Positions 1 to 8,113 of a stretch of DNA of 8,113 nucleotides are shown piece after piece. A program made the translations under genes and the position numbers. Under the pieces are notes generated by a model. That model saw only the letters and a list, made by a program, of their open reading frames with translations. It was not told the DNA's origin and made no database searches. How positions within the stretch are numbered: position 1 is the stretch's first letter; the number at the start of each line of letters is the position of its first letter. Source of the stretch: Candidatus Hydrogenedentota bacterium (lineage in GTDB: Bacteria; Hydrogenedentota; Hydrogenedentia; Hydrogenedentales; SLHB01); contig JAKJDA010000057.1 in assembly GCA_022706165.1 (NCBI GenBank), forward strand, positions 3,487 through 11,599. The letters are read 5' to 3'.

Positions 1-1482
1 GAACTTCATTGATAACGCGGTTTGCGATTCTTTCCATGAGGTCATAGGGGAGTCTGACCCAGTCGGCTGTCATGCCGTCCTGGCTTTCGACTGCGCGGAG
101 TGCGATTACGTTTTCGTAGGTGCGTTCGTCGCCCTGGACGCCGACGCTGCGCACAGGCAACAAGCACACGAGCGCCTGCCAAATCTCGCCGTACAGCCCC
201 GCGGCCTTGATCTCTTCGATGAAGATCGCGTCGGCTTCGCGCAAGGTGTCGAGACGTTCCTTCGTGATTTCTCCGATGCACCGCACGCCCAAGCCCGGGC
301 CGGGGAACGGGTGACGCCATACGATCTCGTCGGGCAGCCCCAGTTCCTTGCCCAATGCGCGCACTTCGTCCTTGAAGAGCTCTCGCAACGGCTCGATGAG
401 TTTCAGGTTCATCTTTTCGGGCAAGCCGCCGACGTTGTGGTGGCTTTTGATCGTGACCGACGGCCCGCCGGTCGCGGACACGCTCTCAATCACGTCGGGG
501 TAAAGCGTGCCTTGCGCCAAAAAATCGACCTTGCCGAGTTTGTGGGCTTCTTCGTCGAATATGTCGACAAACAAGCCGCCGATGATTTTGCGTTTTTGCT
601 CCGGATCGGACACTCCTCGGAGCGCTTCCAAGAACCGGTCTTCGGCATCCACGTAGCACAGGTCGATATGAAAATTATCGCGGAACACCTGCTGCACCAT
701 TTCCGGTTCGCCCTTGCGGAGCAGGCCGTTGTTCACGAATACGCAGGTCAGCCGATCGCCGATCGCGCGATGCAGCAACACCGCCGCGACGCTCGAGTCC
801 ACCCCGCCGGAGAGACCGCAGACCACGTGGCCGTCGCCCGTCTGTTCGCGGATGGCCTTGATCGCCAGGTCCGCGAAGGACCCCATGTTCCACAAGGCGC
901 CGCATCCGCACACGCCGTGCACGAAATTGGCGATGAGCCGCGCGCCTTGCGGGGTGTGAACCACTTCCGGATGAAATTGCACGCCGTAGAGCTTGCGCGC
1001 GGGGTCGGCGATGGCGGCATAGGGACAGTTCTCGGTGGTGCCGAGGACCTCGAACCCGGGCGGCAGATCGGTGATGGCGTCGCCGTGGCTCATCCAGACT
1101 TGCGCGTGCGGGTCCATGCCCGCGAAAAAGCCGGTTCCATCCGTGGCGTCGAGATGCGCAATGCCGTATTCGCGTTTGGCGCTGCGTTCAACCTTCCCCC
1201 CCAGCATGTGCGCGAACACCTGCGTGCCGTAGCAAATGCCCAGAATCGGCAAGCCGAGTTCGAACAGCGCCGGGTCCGGCAAGGGGGATCCGTCCGCATG
1301 CACGCTGGCCGGCCCGCCGCTGAAAACGATGCCCGCCGGATCGTGAGCGCGCAGGATCGCGATGGGGGTGTCGTAGGGCAGAATGAGACTGTACACGTTC
1401 GCCTCACGCACGCGCCGCGCGATGAGTTTGCTGTATTGAGCGCCGAAGTCCGGGCGACGATCGGGCGGCCGACTCCCTCCAT
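1..1482 (-). CDS. guaA: GMP synthase (glutamine-hydrolysing), 3'-partial, frameshifted near its start
   Basis: GMP synthase converts XMP to GMP in the cytoplasm using ATP and glutamine-derived ammonia. My translation reads continuously from [16 protein letters not shown] (about residue 12) to [10 protein letters not shown] at the window edge, so roughly the last 20 residues are missing. The class I glutamine amidotransferase domain has the nucleophile in GICYGTQ (Cys84) and the His/Glu pair in GVQFHPEV. The ATP-pyrophosphatase domain has the P-loop GLSGGVDSS, and the C-terminal dimerisation domain has RPFPGPGL-like [15 protein letters not shown] and [19 protein letters not shown]. The ATG at 1482 is chosen because GAGG (1488-1491) lies 5 bases upstream, overlapping the end of guaB. 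From that ATG the reading is [10 protein letters not shown] and then leaves the family frame. The conserved frame itself has a stop just upstream and no ATG, GTG or TTG before DFGAQY. Adding one base between 1451 and 1452 would give IVALDFGAQY, the family pattern. Identity is certain; whether the gene is intact in the cell is open. Confidence 0.95.
1451..1452 (-). other. guaA: Apparent 1-base deletion (frameshift) in guaA
   Basis: On the minus strand the codons run ATC GTC GCC CG, then GAC TTC GGC. The expected family text is I-V-x-L-D-F-G. One missing base (most simply the T of CTG) between these positions explains the shift. Frames on both sides match GMP synthase, so this is a point lesion or a base-calling error and not a misidentified start. 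Confidence 0.75.
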
Positions 1483-1484
1483 GG

Positions 1485-3013
<1,529 letters not shown>

Positions 3014-3054
3014 GAAGAAGGCGAATCGCGCCGGCGTGCAGTCCGAAAAGGATG

Positions 3055-4107
3055 TTATCTGGCGCCGAGACGCTCTATTTCCGCAGGAGACAGCAGGGCG
3101 CTTTGAGGGAATTTGCCGGCCGCTACGGCATGTCGGTATTGGCTGAGCCAGGAGCGGGCTTCGTCGGCGCCGCGCGCCCGGACAAGCGCGTTCCAGAAAA
3201 TTTCGGGACGGGAGGGCATAAGGCGCAACAGACGGCTGCCCCAGTTCCAGTGGGCCTGGAGCAGCGTTTGAATCAAACTCGCCGGCGTAACGCGTTTGAG
3301 CATCTGGCGGCAGGCAATGAGCTTGAGGCGCGGGGCGCCGCGGGGCGGTTTGGTCACCACGAAATCGCCGGAAGCGATCTGGGGCATTTCCATGCATTCG
3401 CGCTTTACGGGGTCATAGGTTCGGGCGATGATTTCAATCATTTGCCCTTTGAGATCGTCGGTTTGCGCTTGCGTGAATACGTGCCGGTTCTTGACATTGA
3501 TGAAAAACTGAAGATCGCGCGTGACGCCGAGTTCGTGGTGATGGGGGATCCAAGCGGCGAGATACGCGTAGATGACGCGCGGTTTGGCGGTTTGGCCGCG
3601 GGCGGGCAGCGGGATGGTTCCGCCGAGGAGCGGGCGCACGACATGTTCGGGCGCGCGCGCATGGAGGATATTCAAGATGGCATGTTCGATCGCGGCGACG
3701 CGGCTGACGTCTCCTTCTTTCTTGGCCGCGACAAAGGAACAAACCGTCTGCGCGCGATGCGCATTGGTCGCGCGGACGCGGAAAATGAGCTGGAAAGCCC
3801 CCTCTTGGAACAGTTCGAAGGTCAAACTGACCAGGGGCGCGGGCCCCAACAATTGTTGAATGCTCGGCACGATAAACGCATCGTGCGTGGCGAGCAGCCG
3901 TTCGGTCGCATGGCCAAGCGTCTCTATCTGATAATGCCGGCGTATCTCATTGCCCCAATAGTCGTACATCGCCTTGATGTCCGTCCACCGAACGCGCAGA
4001 CCGGACGGCTGCGGGCGCTGTCGCGGCGGGGGCGGCGCAGGACGACCCGAAGACCGGGAGGGGCCCGGATTTTGCCGGAATGGACGTGTGGGTTTGCGCG
4101 TCGGCAT
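3055..4107 (-). CDS. Unrecognised 350-residue protein, faintly kinase-like
   Basis: I do not recognise this family. The first 38 or so residues are basic and Pro/Arg-rich (likely disordered), followed by a mixed alpha/beta body with no signal peptide or membrane segment, suggesting a cytoplasmic location. The order of elements loosely resembles an aminoglycoside-phosphotransferase or protein-kinase fold. There are beta strands ending in a lysine (FVAAKK, 125-130), a helix with a glutamate (AAIEHAILNIL, Glu141), a hinge-like strand VIYAYLAAWIP (178-188), a long helix, then ASGDFVV (245-251) and LKLIACR (261-267). In a true kinase the last strand would carry a metal-binding Asp where this has Ala, so if related it may be inactive. 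This is inference only. The start at 4107 is chosen because the upstream URO-D gene stops 5 bases before it; the open frame extends to 4374 but that part overlaps the URO-D gene and reads as shadow. No strong ribosome binding site is seen, so translational coupling is likely. Confidence 0.75.
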   Translation of the reverse strand: MPTRKPTRPFRQNPGPSRSSGRPAPPPPRQRPQPSGLRVRWTDIKAMYDYWGNEIRRHYQIETLGHATERLLATHDAFIVPSIQQLLGPAPLVSLTFELFQEGAFQLIFRVRATNAHRAQTVCSFVAAKKEGDVSRVAAIEHAILNILHARAPEHVVRPLLGGTIPLPARGQTAKPRVIYAYLAAWIPHHHELGVTRDLQFFINVKNRHVFTQAQTDDLKGQMIEIIARTYDPVKRECMEMPQIASGDFVVTKPPRGAPRLKLIACRQMLKRVTPASLIQTLLQAHWNWGSRLLRLMPSRPEIFWNALVRARGADEARSWLSQYRHAVAAGKFPQSALLSPAEIERLGAR

Positions 4108-4112
4108 GGCGG

Positions 4113-5168
4113 TTATTGCCAGCCTTCGTGGTAGCCGGTCTCGTACAAGGCGATGACGTTTTCGGGCGGCGTCACGGCTTGGATGTTGTGGCACGGACCG
4201 AGGATATACCCGCCTCCGGCTCCGAGAATGCGCAGATTGTCCATCACTTCCTGGCGCACGTCGCCCGCCGAGCCAAAGGGCAAGGTCTGCTGATTGTCCA
4301 CGGCGCCATGAAAGATAAGACGATCGCCGAAATCGCGTTTGAGCCCTTCCCGCTCCATGCCCGGACACCGCCATTGAATCGGATTGAGAACCTGGATTCC
4401 GATGCCGATGAGATCCGGGAGAATGTCGCGGACCGCGCCGTCGGTATGATGGAATGCGAACGATCCGTGCTGGCGGACCAAGTCAATCATCCGCTTCATG
4501 CGGGGCAGGAGGAACTCCCGTATCTGATCCGGCGCGTACATCAACGCATCTTGTCCGCCGAGGTCCTCTGCAACGTATGAGTACGTCACCGCGCCCGGAA
4601 CCGTTTCGAACAGGCGCAGCGTCATGTCGTAGGCGAAACCGAACATCTTGTCGAGGCAGTAGTGAACGATCTCCGGAGCCATGAGCAAGTCCAGGAAAGC
4701 CTGCTCGTCGCCGCGCAGATTCTTGTAGATGAGGAAAGGCTCGGACCCGCCGCCTTGAATGGGGCGGTGCGCATTCTCGCGCGCCAGAGCGGGAAGCGCG
4801 GAGAAGTCGAACCAGTCGACCGTGGGCCACGTGTAGTTGGCTTCGATTTCCTCTACCGATGCGAACTGTGCGAGCGGATGGGTGATCGCTTCGGCGTACA
4901 GGCCCGATCCATAGTCGACATTGCGATACTGAATGCCCCAGTAATCCCTGAAGCCGGTCAACGGCGGCCCCGCGTACCGAGGTTCGAGGGCAAGCGGCTT
5001 GTCGATATGCAGCCGCTGCGTCATGGTCTCGAAATCGCAGCCCAGGAATTCGAGCAATTGCCGCGTAGCTTCCTGCGTAGCCCAATAATCCATGGGGACG
5101 CGGTCGGGCTTCTCCCGGTTAAGCGTCGCGAGCCACCGCTCGCGGGGCGACATGGTTTCTCGTGGCAT
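4113..5168 (-). CDS. URO-D superfamily protein, methyltransferase-like (MtaA/CmuA type)
   Basis: The 351-residue protein starts MSPRERWLATLNREKPDRVP (from residue 6), the hallmark N-terminus of uroporphyrinogen-decarboxylase superfamily members that are not true HemE. Other landmarks are DYWGIQYRNV (75-84), YVAEDLGGQDALMYAP (198-213), FAFHHTDGAVRDILPDLI (238-254), QVLNPIQ (259-265), and LILGPCHNIQ-like YILGPCHNIQAVTPPENV (321-338). Corrinoid and coenzyme M methyltransferases of this superfamily bind zinc through His-x-Cys plus a later Cys. Here the first Cys position reads Asp (His241-Thr-Asp243) while Cys326 is present, so the zinc site is altered or another chemistry is used. The substrate is unknown, and no corrinoid protein is encoded nearby. 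The start is set by AAGGA (5176-5180), 7 bases upstream of the ATG. Its 3' neighbour begins 5 bases after its stop, suggesting an operon. Confidence 0.88.
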   Translation of the reverse strand: MPRETMSPRERWLATLNREKPDRVPMDYWATQEATRQLLEFLGCDFETMTQRLHIDKPLALEPRYAGPPLTGFRDYWGIQYRNVDYGSGLYAEAITHPLAQFASVEEIEANYTWPTVDWFDFSALPALARENAHRPIQGGGSEPFLIYKNLRGDEQAFLDLLMAPEIVHYCLDKMFGFAYDMTLRLFETVPGAVTYSYVAEDLGGQDALMYAPDQIREFLLPRMKRMIDLVRQHGSFAFHHTDGAVRDILPDLIGIGIQVLNPIQWRCPGMEREGLKRDFGDRLIFHGAVDNQQTLPFGSAGDVRQEVMDNLRILGAGGGYILGPCHNIQAVTPPENVIALYETGYHEGWQ

Positions 5169-5175
5169 AAAAAAA

Positions 5176-5182
5176 TCCTTTT
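5176..5182 (-). promoter_or_regulatory. Ribosome binding site of the URO-D gene
   Basis: The minus strand reads AAAAGGA followed by seven T residues and ATG at 5168. This is the clearest Shine-Dalgarno sequence in the window and decides between the two in-frame ATGs (residues 1 and 6). The remaining gap to the TPR gene (5183-5295) has small inverted repeats but no convincing promoter or terminator. Confidence 0.65.
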
Positions 5183-5295
5183 GTTACGATCGGCCTGGCA
5201 GCCGCCCGCGCCGCGCACGCCAAGCCGAAACGCATTGGGCAATAGCCCGCGTCTCCCCATTCGGCGCACGCGATGGCGGGAGGCGGTCAAACAGA

Positions 5296-6993
5296 TCACT
5301 GCGCCTTTTTTCGGAGCGAGGTCCGGGGGGGCTGTGCCGGCGCTGGCCCGCCCTGATCGGGGGGCGGCGCGGCGGGAGGGGCCCCGGCGGCTTGTTTGGC
5401 GGCTTGTTCCGCGCGTTGTTTTTGCAATTCGGCGTATTTTTGCTTTTCGATCTCGGCGCGGTCCAATTGGGCCGATGCGCGGTCGATAAGCGTCTGTTTT
5501 TCCTTCGCGGCGGTCGATCCGGGATCGCTTGGAATCGGGCGCACGATGCTCGGAACATTGCGGTACAACTCGATCGCGGGATCGAATTGGTTCTGATCGA
5601 CCAGATCATCGCCTTTTTCAATGGCTTCCTGGGCTGCGTCGAGCATGTCGTTGATGATTTTCGCGACGCGTTTCTTGACCGCTTGCTTGCCTTCCTTGGC
5701 GGCTTTGGTCTGGGCGGCGAATTCGTCCGTGATGCCGTCGTAGAGCATCTCAGAACGCTTATACATCGCGATGGCGTCCGCAAACGCCTGGCTCATTTCC
5801 TGGGCTTCGGCTTCGCGCACAACCTTTTCGGCGGAGGCGATCATGCGGATGGCGGTTTCGCGCCGCTCCTCGCGTTCCTTGATGGCGATGCGGGTTTTGC
5901 TGATGAGCGCGGCGATGTCGTCGTTGGTTCGATCGTACTCAAGAGCGCTTTGGAAAGCGTTCAGGGCGTCCTCGAGATCGCGCTCTTTGTGTCCCGGCTT
6001 CGCGGCTTGGTCCAGCACGTTGCGGCCCAGATTCAGGTAATGCTCGGAAAGTTTCTTTTGGACTTGGGCGCGCCCTTCCCCGGAAAACTGGATGGCCTGC
6101 TGCCATTGCTCGACCGCGCGCGACGTTGCGCCGTAGGCGTAATAGATGTCCCCCAGCCGGTCATAGGCGGCCATGATGCCCGGATTCACCGTGGCGAAAT
6201 TGGCATAGGTGCGATCGGCTTCGGGGATGTTGTGTCGCACCTGCAGCAGATATTCGATCTCGCCCACTAGGTACCACGTAATGGCCTCGGCGGACGGGGA
6301 GACGTCGGATGCGTCCTTGCCCGGCAGCAGCACGGTGTACCATACGTTGGCGACAGATTCGATGGCCGAGGTCATGAAGCCGCGGCTGGCCTGTTCGAGA
6401 TAATCCGATGCGGCGGGCGCGAGGGCGAAGTCGGCCTTGATAAGACGTTCGGAATCGGCGAGCCGGGAACGGGTTTTGGCGAAGTACTCCTGCGGGCTGC
6501 GCACGAATTGCAGCCGATCGCTCTCGGGTTGAAACGAAAGCCGCTTGGATTTGTCTTCAACGATTTTTTCGATCTGTTTTTGCGTCATCGAGAACTCGGG
6601 GGCGTTTTCGAAACTGAACGGCAGGGCGAGGTCTGACACCAACGCCGCGAGGCCCCCCATGCGATAGGCGAAATAACTGCCGGTTCCGTAGCGCTTCGTG
6701 GCGCGCAGCAGCTGAATTTCGTTGCCGACGGAGGTGATGGCTTGGTCCGCCGTGTGCATCGCGGCCGACGGCCCCAACGCGGAAGGCCCGGCGTTCGCGC
6801 CGCGCATCACGTCCTCTTCGTACGAGACGTCCTCGGTCTTGAAGGCCTCCGGAATCGTTCGGCGGACCATCTGCAACCCCGTTATCGTGATGGCGCGCCG
6901 CGCCTTGGGGCCCCAGGCAAGCGCGTCGCCGCTCAGCAGAAACAGCGTCACTACGATCGCCAATGAAACTCTCACTCGTTTCGCGTGCATCAT
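5296..6993 (-). CDS. Secreted TPR protein with a degenerate zinc-phospholipase/P1-nuclease-like N-terminal domain
   Basis: The 565-residue protein begins with a clear signal peptide (basic MMHAKRVR, hydrophobic core to about residue 20, predicted cleavage after ALA at 26), so it is exported. The mature N-terminus would be Trp27-Gly28. Residues 27 to about 250 resemble the zinc-dependent phospholipase C / P1 nuclease fold in layout: WGPKARRAI, then MRGANAGP, then YRMGGLAALVSDLALPF (110-126). Expected His positions carry Arg32, Ala117 and Ser127, though Asp121 remains. Residues about 270-480 contain TPR-like helical repeats (GIMAAYDRLGDIYYAYGATS, LEDALNAFQSALEYD, FADAIAMYKRSEMLYD, FDPAIELYRNV). 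Residues about 500-535 are a charged coiled coil, and the tail is Pro/Ala-rich and basic. A scaffold or binding role outside the cytoplasm seems likelier than catalysis. The start at 6993 has GAGG (7003-7006) 9 bases upstream; the next codon is also ATG. It lies downstream of its own putative promoter. Confidence 0.85.
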   Translation of the reverse strand: MMHAKRVRVSLAIVVTLFLLSGDALAWGPKARRAITITGLQMVRRTIPEAFKTEDVSYEEDVMRGANAGPSALGPSAAMHTADQAITSVGNEIQLLRATKRYGTGSYFAYRMGGLAALVSDLALPFSFENAPEFSMTQKQIEKIVEDKSKRLSFQPESDRLQFVRSPQEYFAKTRSRLADSERLIKADFALAPAASDYLEQASRGFMTSAIESVANVWYTVLLPGKDASDVSPSAEAITWYLVGEIEYLLQVRHNIPEADRTYANFATVNPGIMAAYDRLGDIYYAYGATSRAVEQWQQAIQFSGEGRAQVQKKLSEHYLNLGRNVLDQAAKPGHKERDLEDALNAFQSALEYDRTNDDIAALISKTRIAIKEREERRETAIRMIASAEKVVREAEAQEMSQAFADAIAMYKRSEMLYDGITDEFAAQTKAAKEGKQAVKKRVAKIINDMLDAAQEAIEKGDDLVDQNQFDPAIELYRNVPSIVRPIPSDPGSTAAKEKQTLIDRASAQLDRAEIEKQKYAELQKQRAEQAAKQAAGAPPAAPPPDQGGPAPAQPPRTSLRKKAQ

Positions 6994-7042
6994 CGGTGTG
7001 AACCTCGTTGTCTCGCGCTTGCAAGACTGAAAACGCCGTTTC

Positions 7043-7063
7043 TCCGGAAAGCGCCTTCCCGGA
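7043..7063 (-). promoter_or_regulatory. Small leader hairpin upstream of the TPR gene
   Basis: TCCGG (7043-7047) pairs with CCGGA (7059-7063), with two further A-T pairs after a one-base bulge, in the predicted leader between the promoter and the start at 6993. No T-tract follows on the minus strand, so it is not an intrinsic terminator. A role is not established. Confidence 0.25.
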
Positions 7064-7094
7064 TCGCCGCATCAACCCGCCATATCCTTTAGGA

Positions 7095-7124
7095 TTTATA
7101 CGGAAACTCTGCCTGTAAATGCAA
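7095..7124 (-). promoter_or_regulatory. Putative sigma70-type promoter for the TPR gene
   Basis: On the minus strand TTGCAT (7119-7124) and TATAAA (7095-7100) are separated by 18 bases. They lie in the only AT-rich patch of the 195-base gap between the two genes. An interrupted palindrome ATCCT-TT-AGGAT on the plus strand (7084-7095) sits just downstream of the -10 box, where an operator could lie. I see no intrinsic terminator for the upstream gene here. Confidence 0.45.
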
Positions 7125-7188
7125 CGTTTCGCCGGAGCCCGCAGACCGCCCGGCCGCCATTCCTCCCCGGTTCTTACCCCCGGGTTCC

Positions 7189-8113
7189 TCAGAAAATCAG
7201 TCCCAGATACCTGGGATCGTGCGGATAATAGCGGTAGCGCGGTTCGAATGGGACTCCCGCCGGGCGGTTGCTGCACCACGGCGGCGCGTTGAGAAGCGGG
7301 GTATTGTCGTAAACATTCCGGCGCGTCCATTCCATCAACTCTTGTGAATAGGGAATTTCCGGCGCGACGCTCGGCAGGCGCCGGAACTCCGCGTGGCCGT
7401 CCATGTACAACACATTGCCCCCCAGCGGCCAAATATGGTTGACAAAAGGCGCTCCGTTATCCGCCGCGACGCTGTCGTAGAGAACGGGGATGTCCTTTTC
7501 CGCAATGGCGTTGCGAGCCGGATCGTCCGCGTCTACCTGAAAAAACCGGGTGACGCCGTCGCGCACCCGGTAAAAGATGTCGCCGCCGCCAGGCCCATGC
7601 CCGCCGGGGACGAGGAGATCGTCCTTCATGAAATCAATTTCGCCCGCGTGCATGCGCCGATGGAGTTCGTTCCACAAAAACACCCCTTGCGCTTGCGTGA
7701 TCACCGCGTACGGCAAATAGGTGTACATTTGGTTGGTCAGGCATTCGGGATCCGGCCGGGCTCCTTCGCCCAAGAGACGGCTCAGGGCTTCGGCGTTGCG
7801 CGGATCGGCGGCCACGGCCGGGTGGATGCGATCCCGGGTGAATGTGACATCGGTGAACCAAGGCGCATTCGGATCGGATTTGGGCCGTTCCGAGGCCCGG
7901 CAGTGAAATACGTTGAAATTGTCCACATAATCCGGGAAGAGAGCGCTCGGATCGCAGATGAAATTATTCCGCACAAGACGGCGCGCATCGCCAACGGCAG
8001 GCGCTTCGCCCCACGGCGCATTCGGCGCGCCCGGAGGATACACCCCCCGGTTCGTATCCGCGAACATGCGGAAAATGAGGCCCAACTGGCGCATGTTGTT
8101 CATGCAATGCGTG
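7189..8113 (-). CDS. Pseudopilin-like (type II secretion/H-X-DG, DUF1559-like) protein, 5'-partial
   Basis: The frame is open to the right edge, where it reads T-H-C-M-N-N-M-R-Q-L-G-L. This matches the C-x-N-N-L-K-Q-L-G-L segment that follows the prepilin transmembrane helix in pseudopilin-like proteins. The ATG at 8103 is therefore internal, and the cleavage motif and hydrophobic helix lie outside the window. Numbering from that Met, other family-like features are LFPDYVDNFNVFHCRAS (55-71), VLYDSVAADN (207-216), and near the C-terminus NHIWPLGGNVLYMDGHAEF (222-240), the H-X-DG motif. About 305 residues are present. Such proteins are present in many copies in Planctomycetota, Lentisphaerota and Hydrogenedentota and are thought to be anchored in the inner membrane facing outward; their precise substrates are mostly unknown. 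No neighbouring secretion genes are visible. The stop TGA is at 7189-7191. Confidence 0.85.
   Translation of the reverse strand, partial: THCMNNMRQLGLIFRMFADTNRGVYPPGAPNAPWGEAPAVGDARRLVRNNFICDPSALFPDYVDNFNVFHCRASERPKSDPNAPWFTDVTFTRDRIHPAVAADPRNAEALSRLLGEGARPDPECLTNQMYTYLPYAVITQAQGVFLWNELHRRMHAGEIDFMKDDLLVPGGHGPGGGDIFYRVRDGVTRFFQVDADDPARNAIAEKDIPVLYDSVAADNGAPFVNHIWPLGGNVLYMDGHAEFRRLPSVAPEIPYSQELMEWTRRNVYDNTPLLNAPPWCSNRPAGVPFEPRYRYYPHDPRYLGLIF

Noticed and set aside
4108..4374. Upstream extension of the orphan gene to an ATG at 4374
   Set aside because: The extra 89 residues lie wholly over the conserved C-terminus of the URO-D gene and are Arg-rich shadow; the ATG at 4107 fits the operon.
5183..5295. 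Inverted repeats (GCCGAA/TTCGGC, GGGC-TATT-GCCC) in the gap before the URO-D gene
   Set aside because: Short stems expected by chance in GC-rich DNA, without a T-tract or promoter context.
5092..6270. 392-codon plus-strand open frame with Gly/Phe/Leu-rich text
   Set aside because: It is antisense to the Glu/Ala/Lys-rich helical part of the TPR gene, which produces such artificial hydrophobic text, and it crosses into the URO-D gene.
6557..7432. Minus-strand frame bridging the TPR gene, the intergenic gap and the pseudopilin gene
   Set aside because: It is out of frame with both recognised genes, has no ribosome binding site and reads as Arg/Gly-rich shadow text.

Overview
The window is a GC-rich (roughly 60% by eye) bacterial stretch in which every gene I can support lies on the minus strand. 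In transcription order (right to left) it holds: a 5'-truncated type II secretion/pseudopilin-like protein with an H-X-DG motif; a secreted TPR protein; a uroporphyrinogen-decarboxylase (URO-D) superfamily protein of the methyltransferase-like kind; an unrecognised protein with a faint kinase-like layout; guaB (IMP dehydrogenase); and guaA (GMP synthase), which runs off the left edge. The H-X-DG pseudopilin, URO-D paralogue and secreted TPR protein together recall Planctomycetota, Lentisphaerota or Candidatus Hydrogenedentota genomes. That placement is an inference from gene content, not a measurement.

Right part (about 5169-8113): the pseudopilin-like gene ends at 7189. A 195-base gap follows, holding a plausible sigma70-type promoter and a small leader hairpin, and leads into the 565-residue TPR protein. 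That protein has a signal peptide whose predicted cleavage leaves an N-terminal Trp-Gly, as in zinc-dependent P1 nucleases and phospholipases C, but several metal-binding histidines appear to be missing. A 127-base gap separates it from the URO-D gene, which has its own good ribosome binding site.

Middle part (3055-5168): the URO-D gene and the unrecognised 350-residue gene are separated by only 5 bases and are probably co-transcribed.

Left part (1-3054): guaB follows a good promoter and is joined directly to guaA; the guaA ribosome binding site lies at the end of guaB. These two genes encode the IMP to XMP to GMP branch. As written, both reading frames are broken. guaB lacks about 34 bases at the start of its first CBS domain and is split into two overlapping frames. 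guaA lacks one base about ten codons after its start. Everything else in both proteins is well conserved, including the catalytic residues. The lesions are therefore either very recent or errors in the sequence or assembly. No RNA gene, CRISPR array, insertion sequence or convincing new defence or mobile system was seen.
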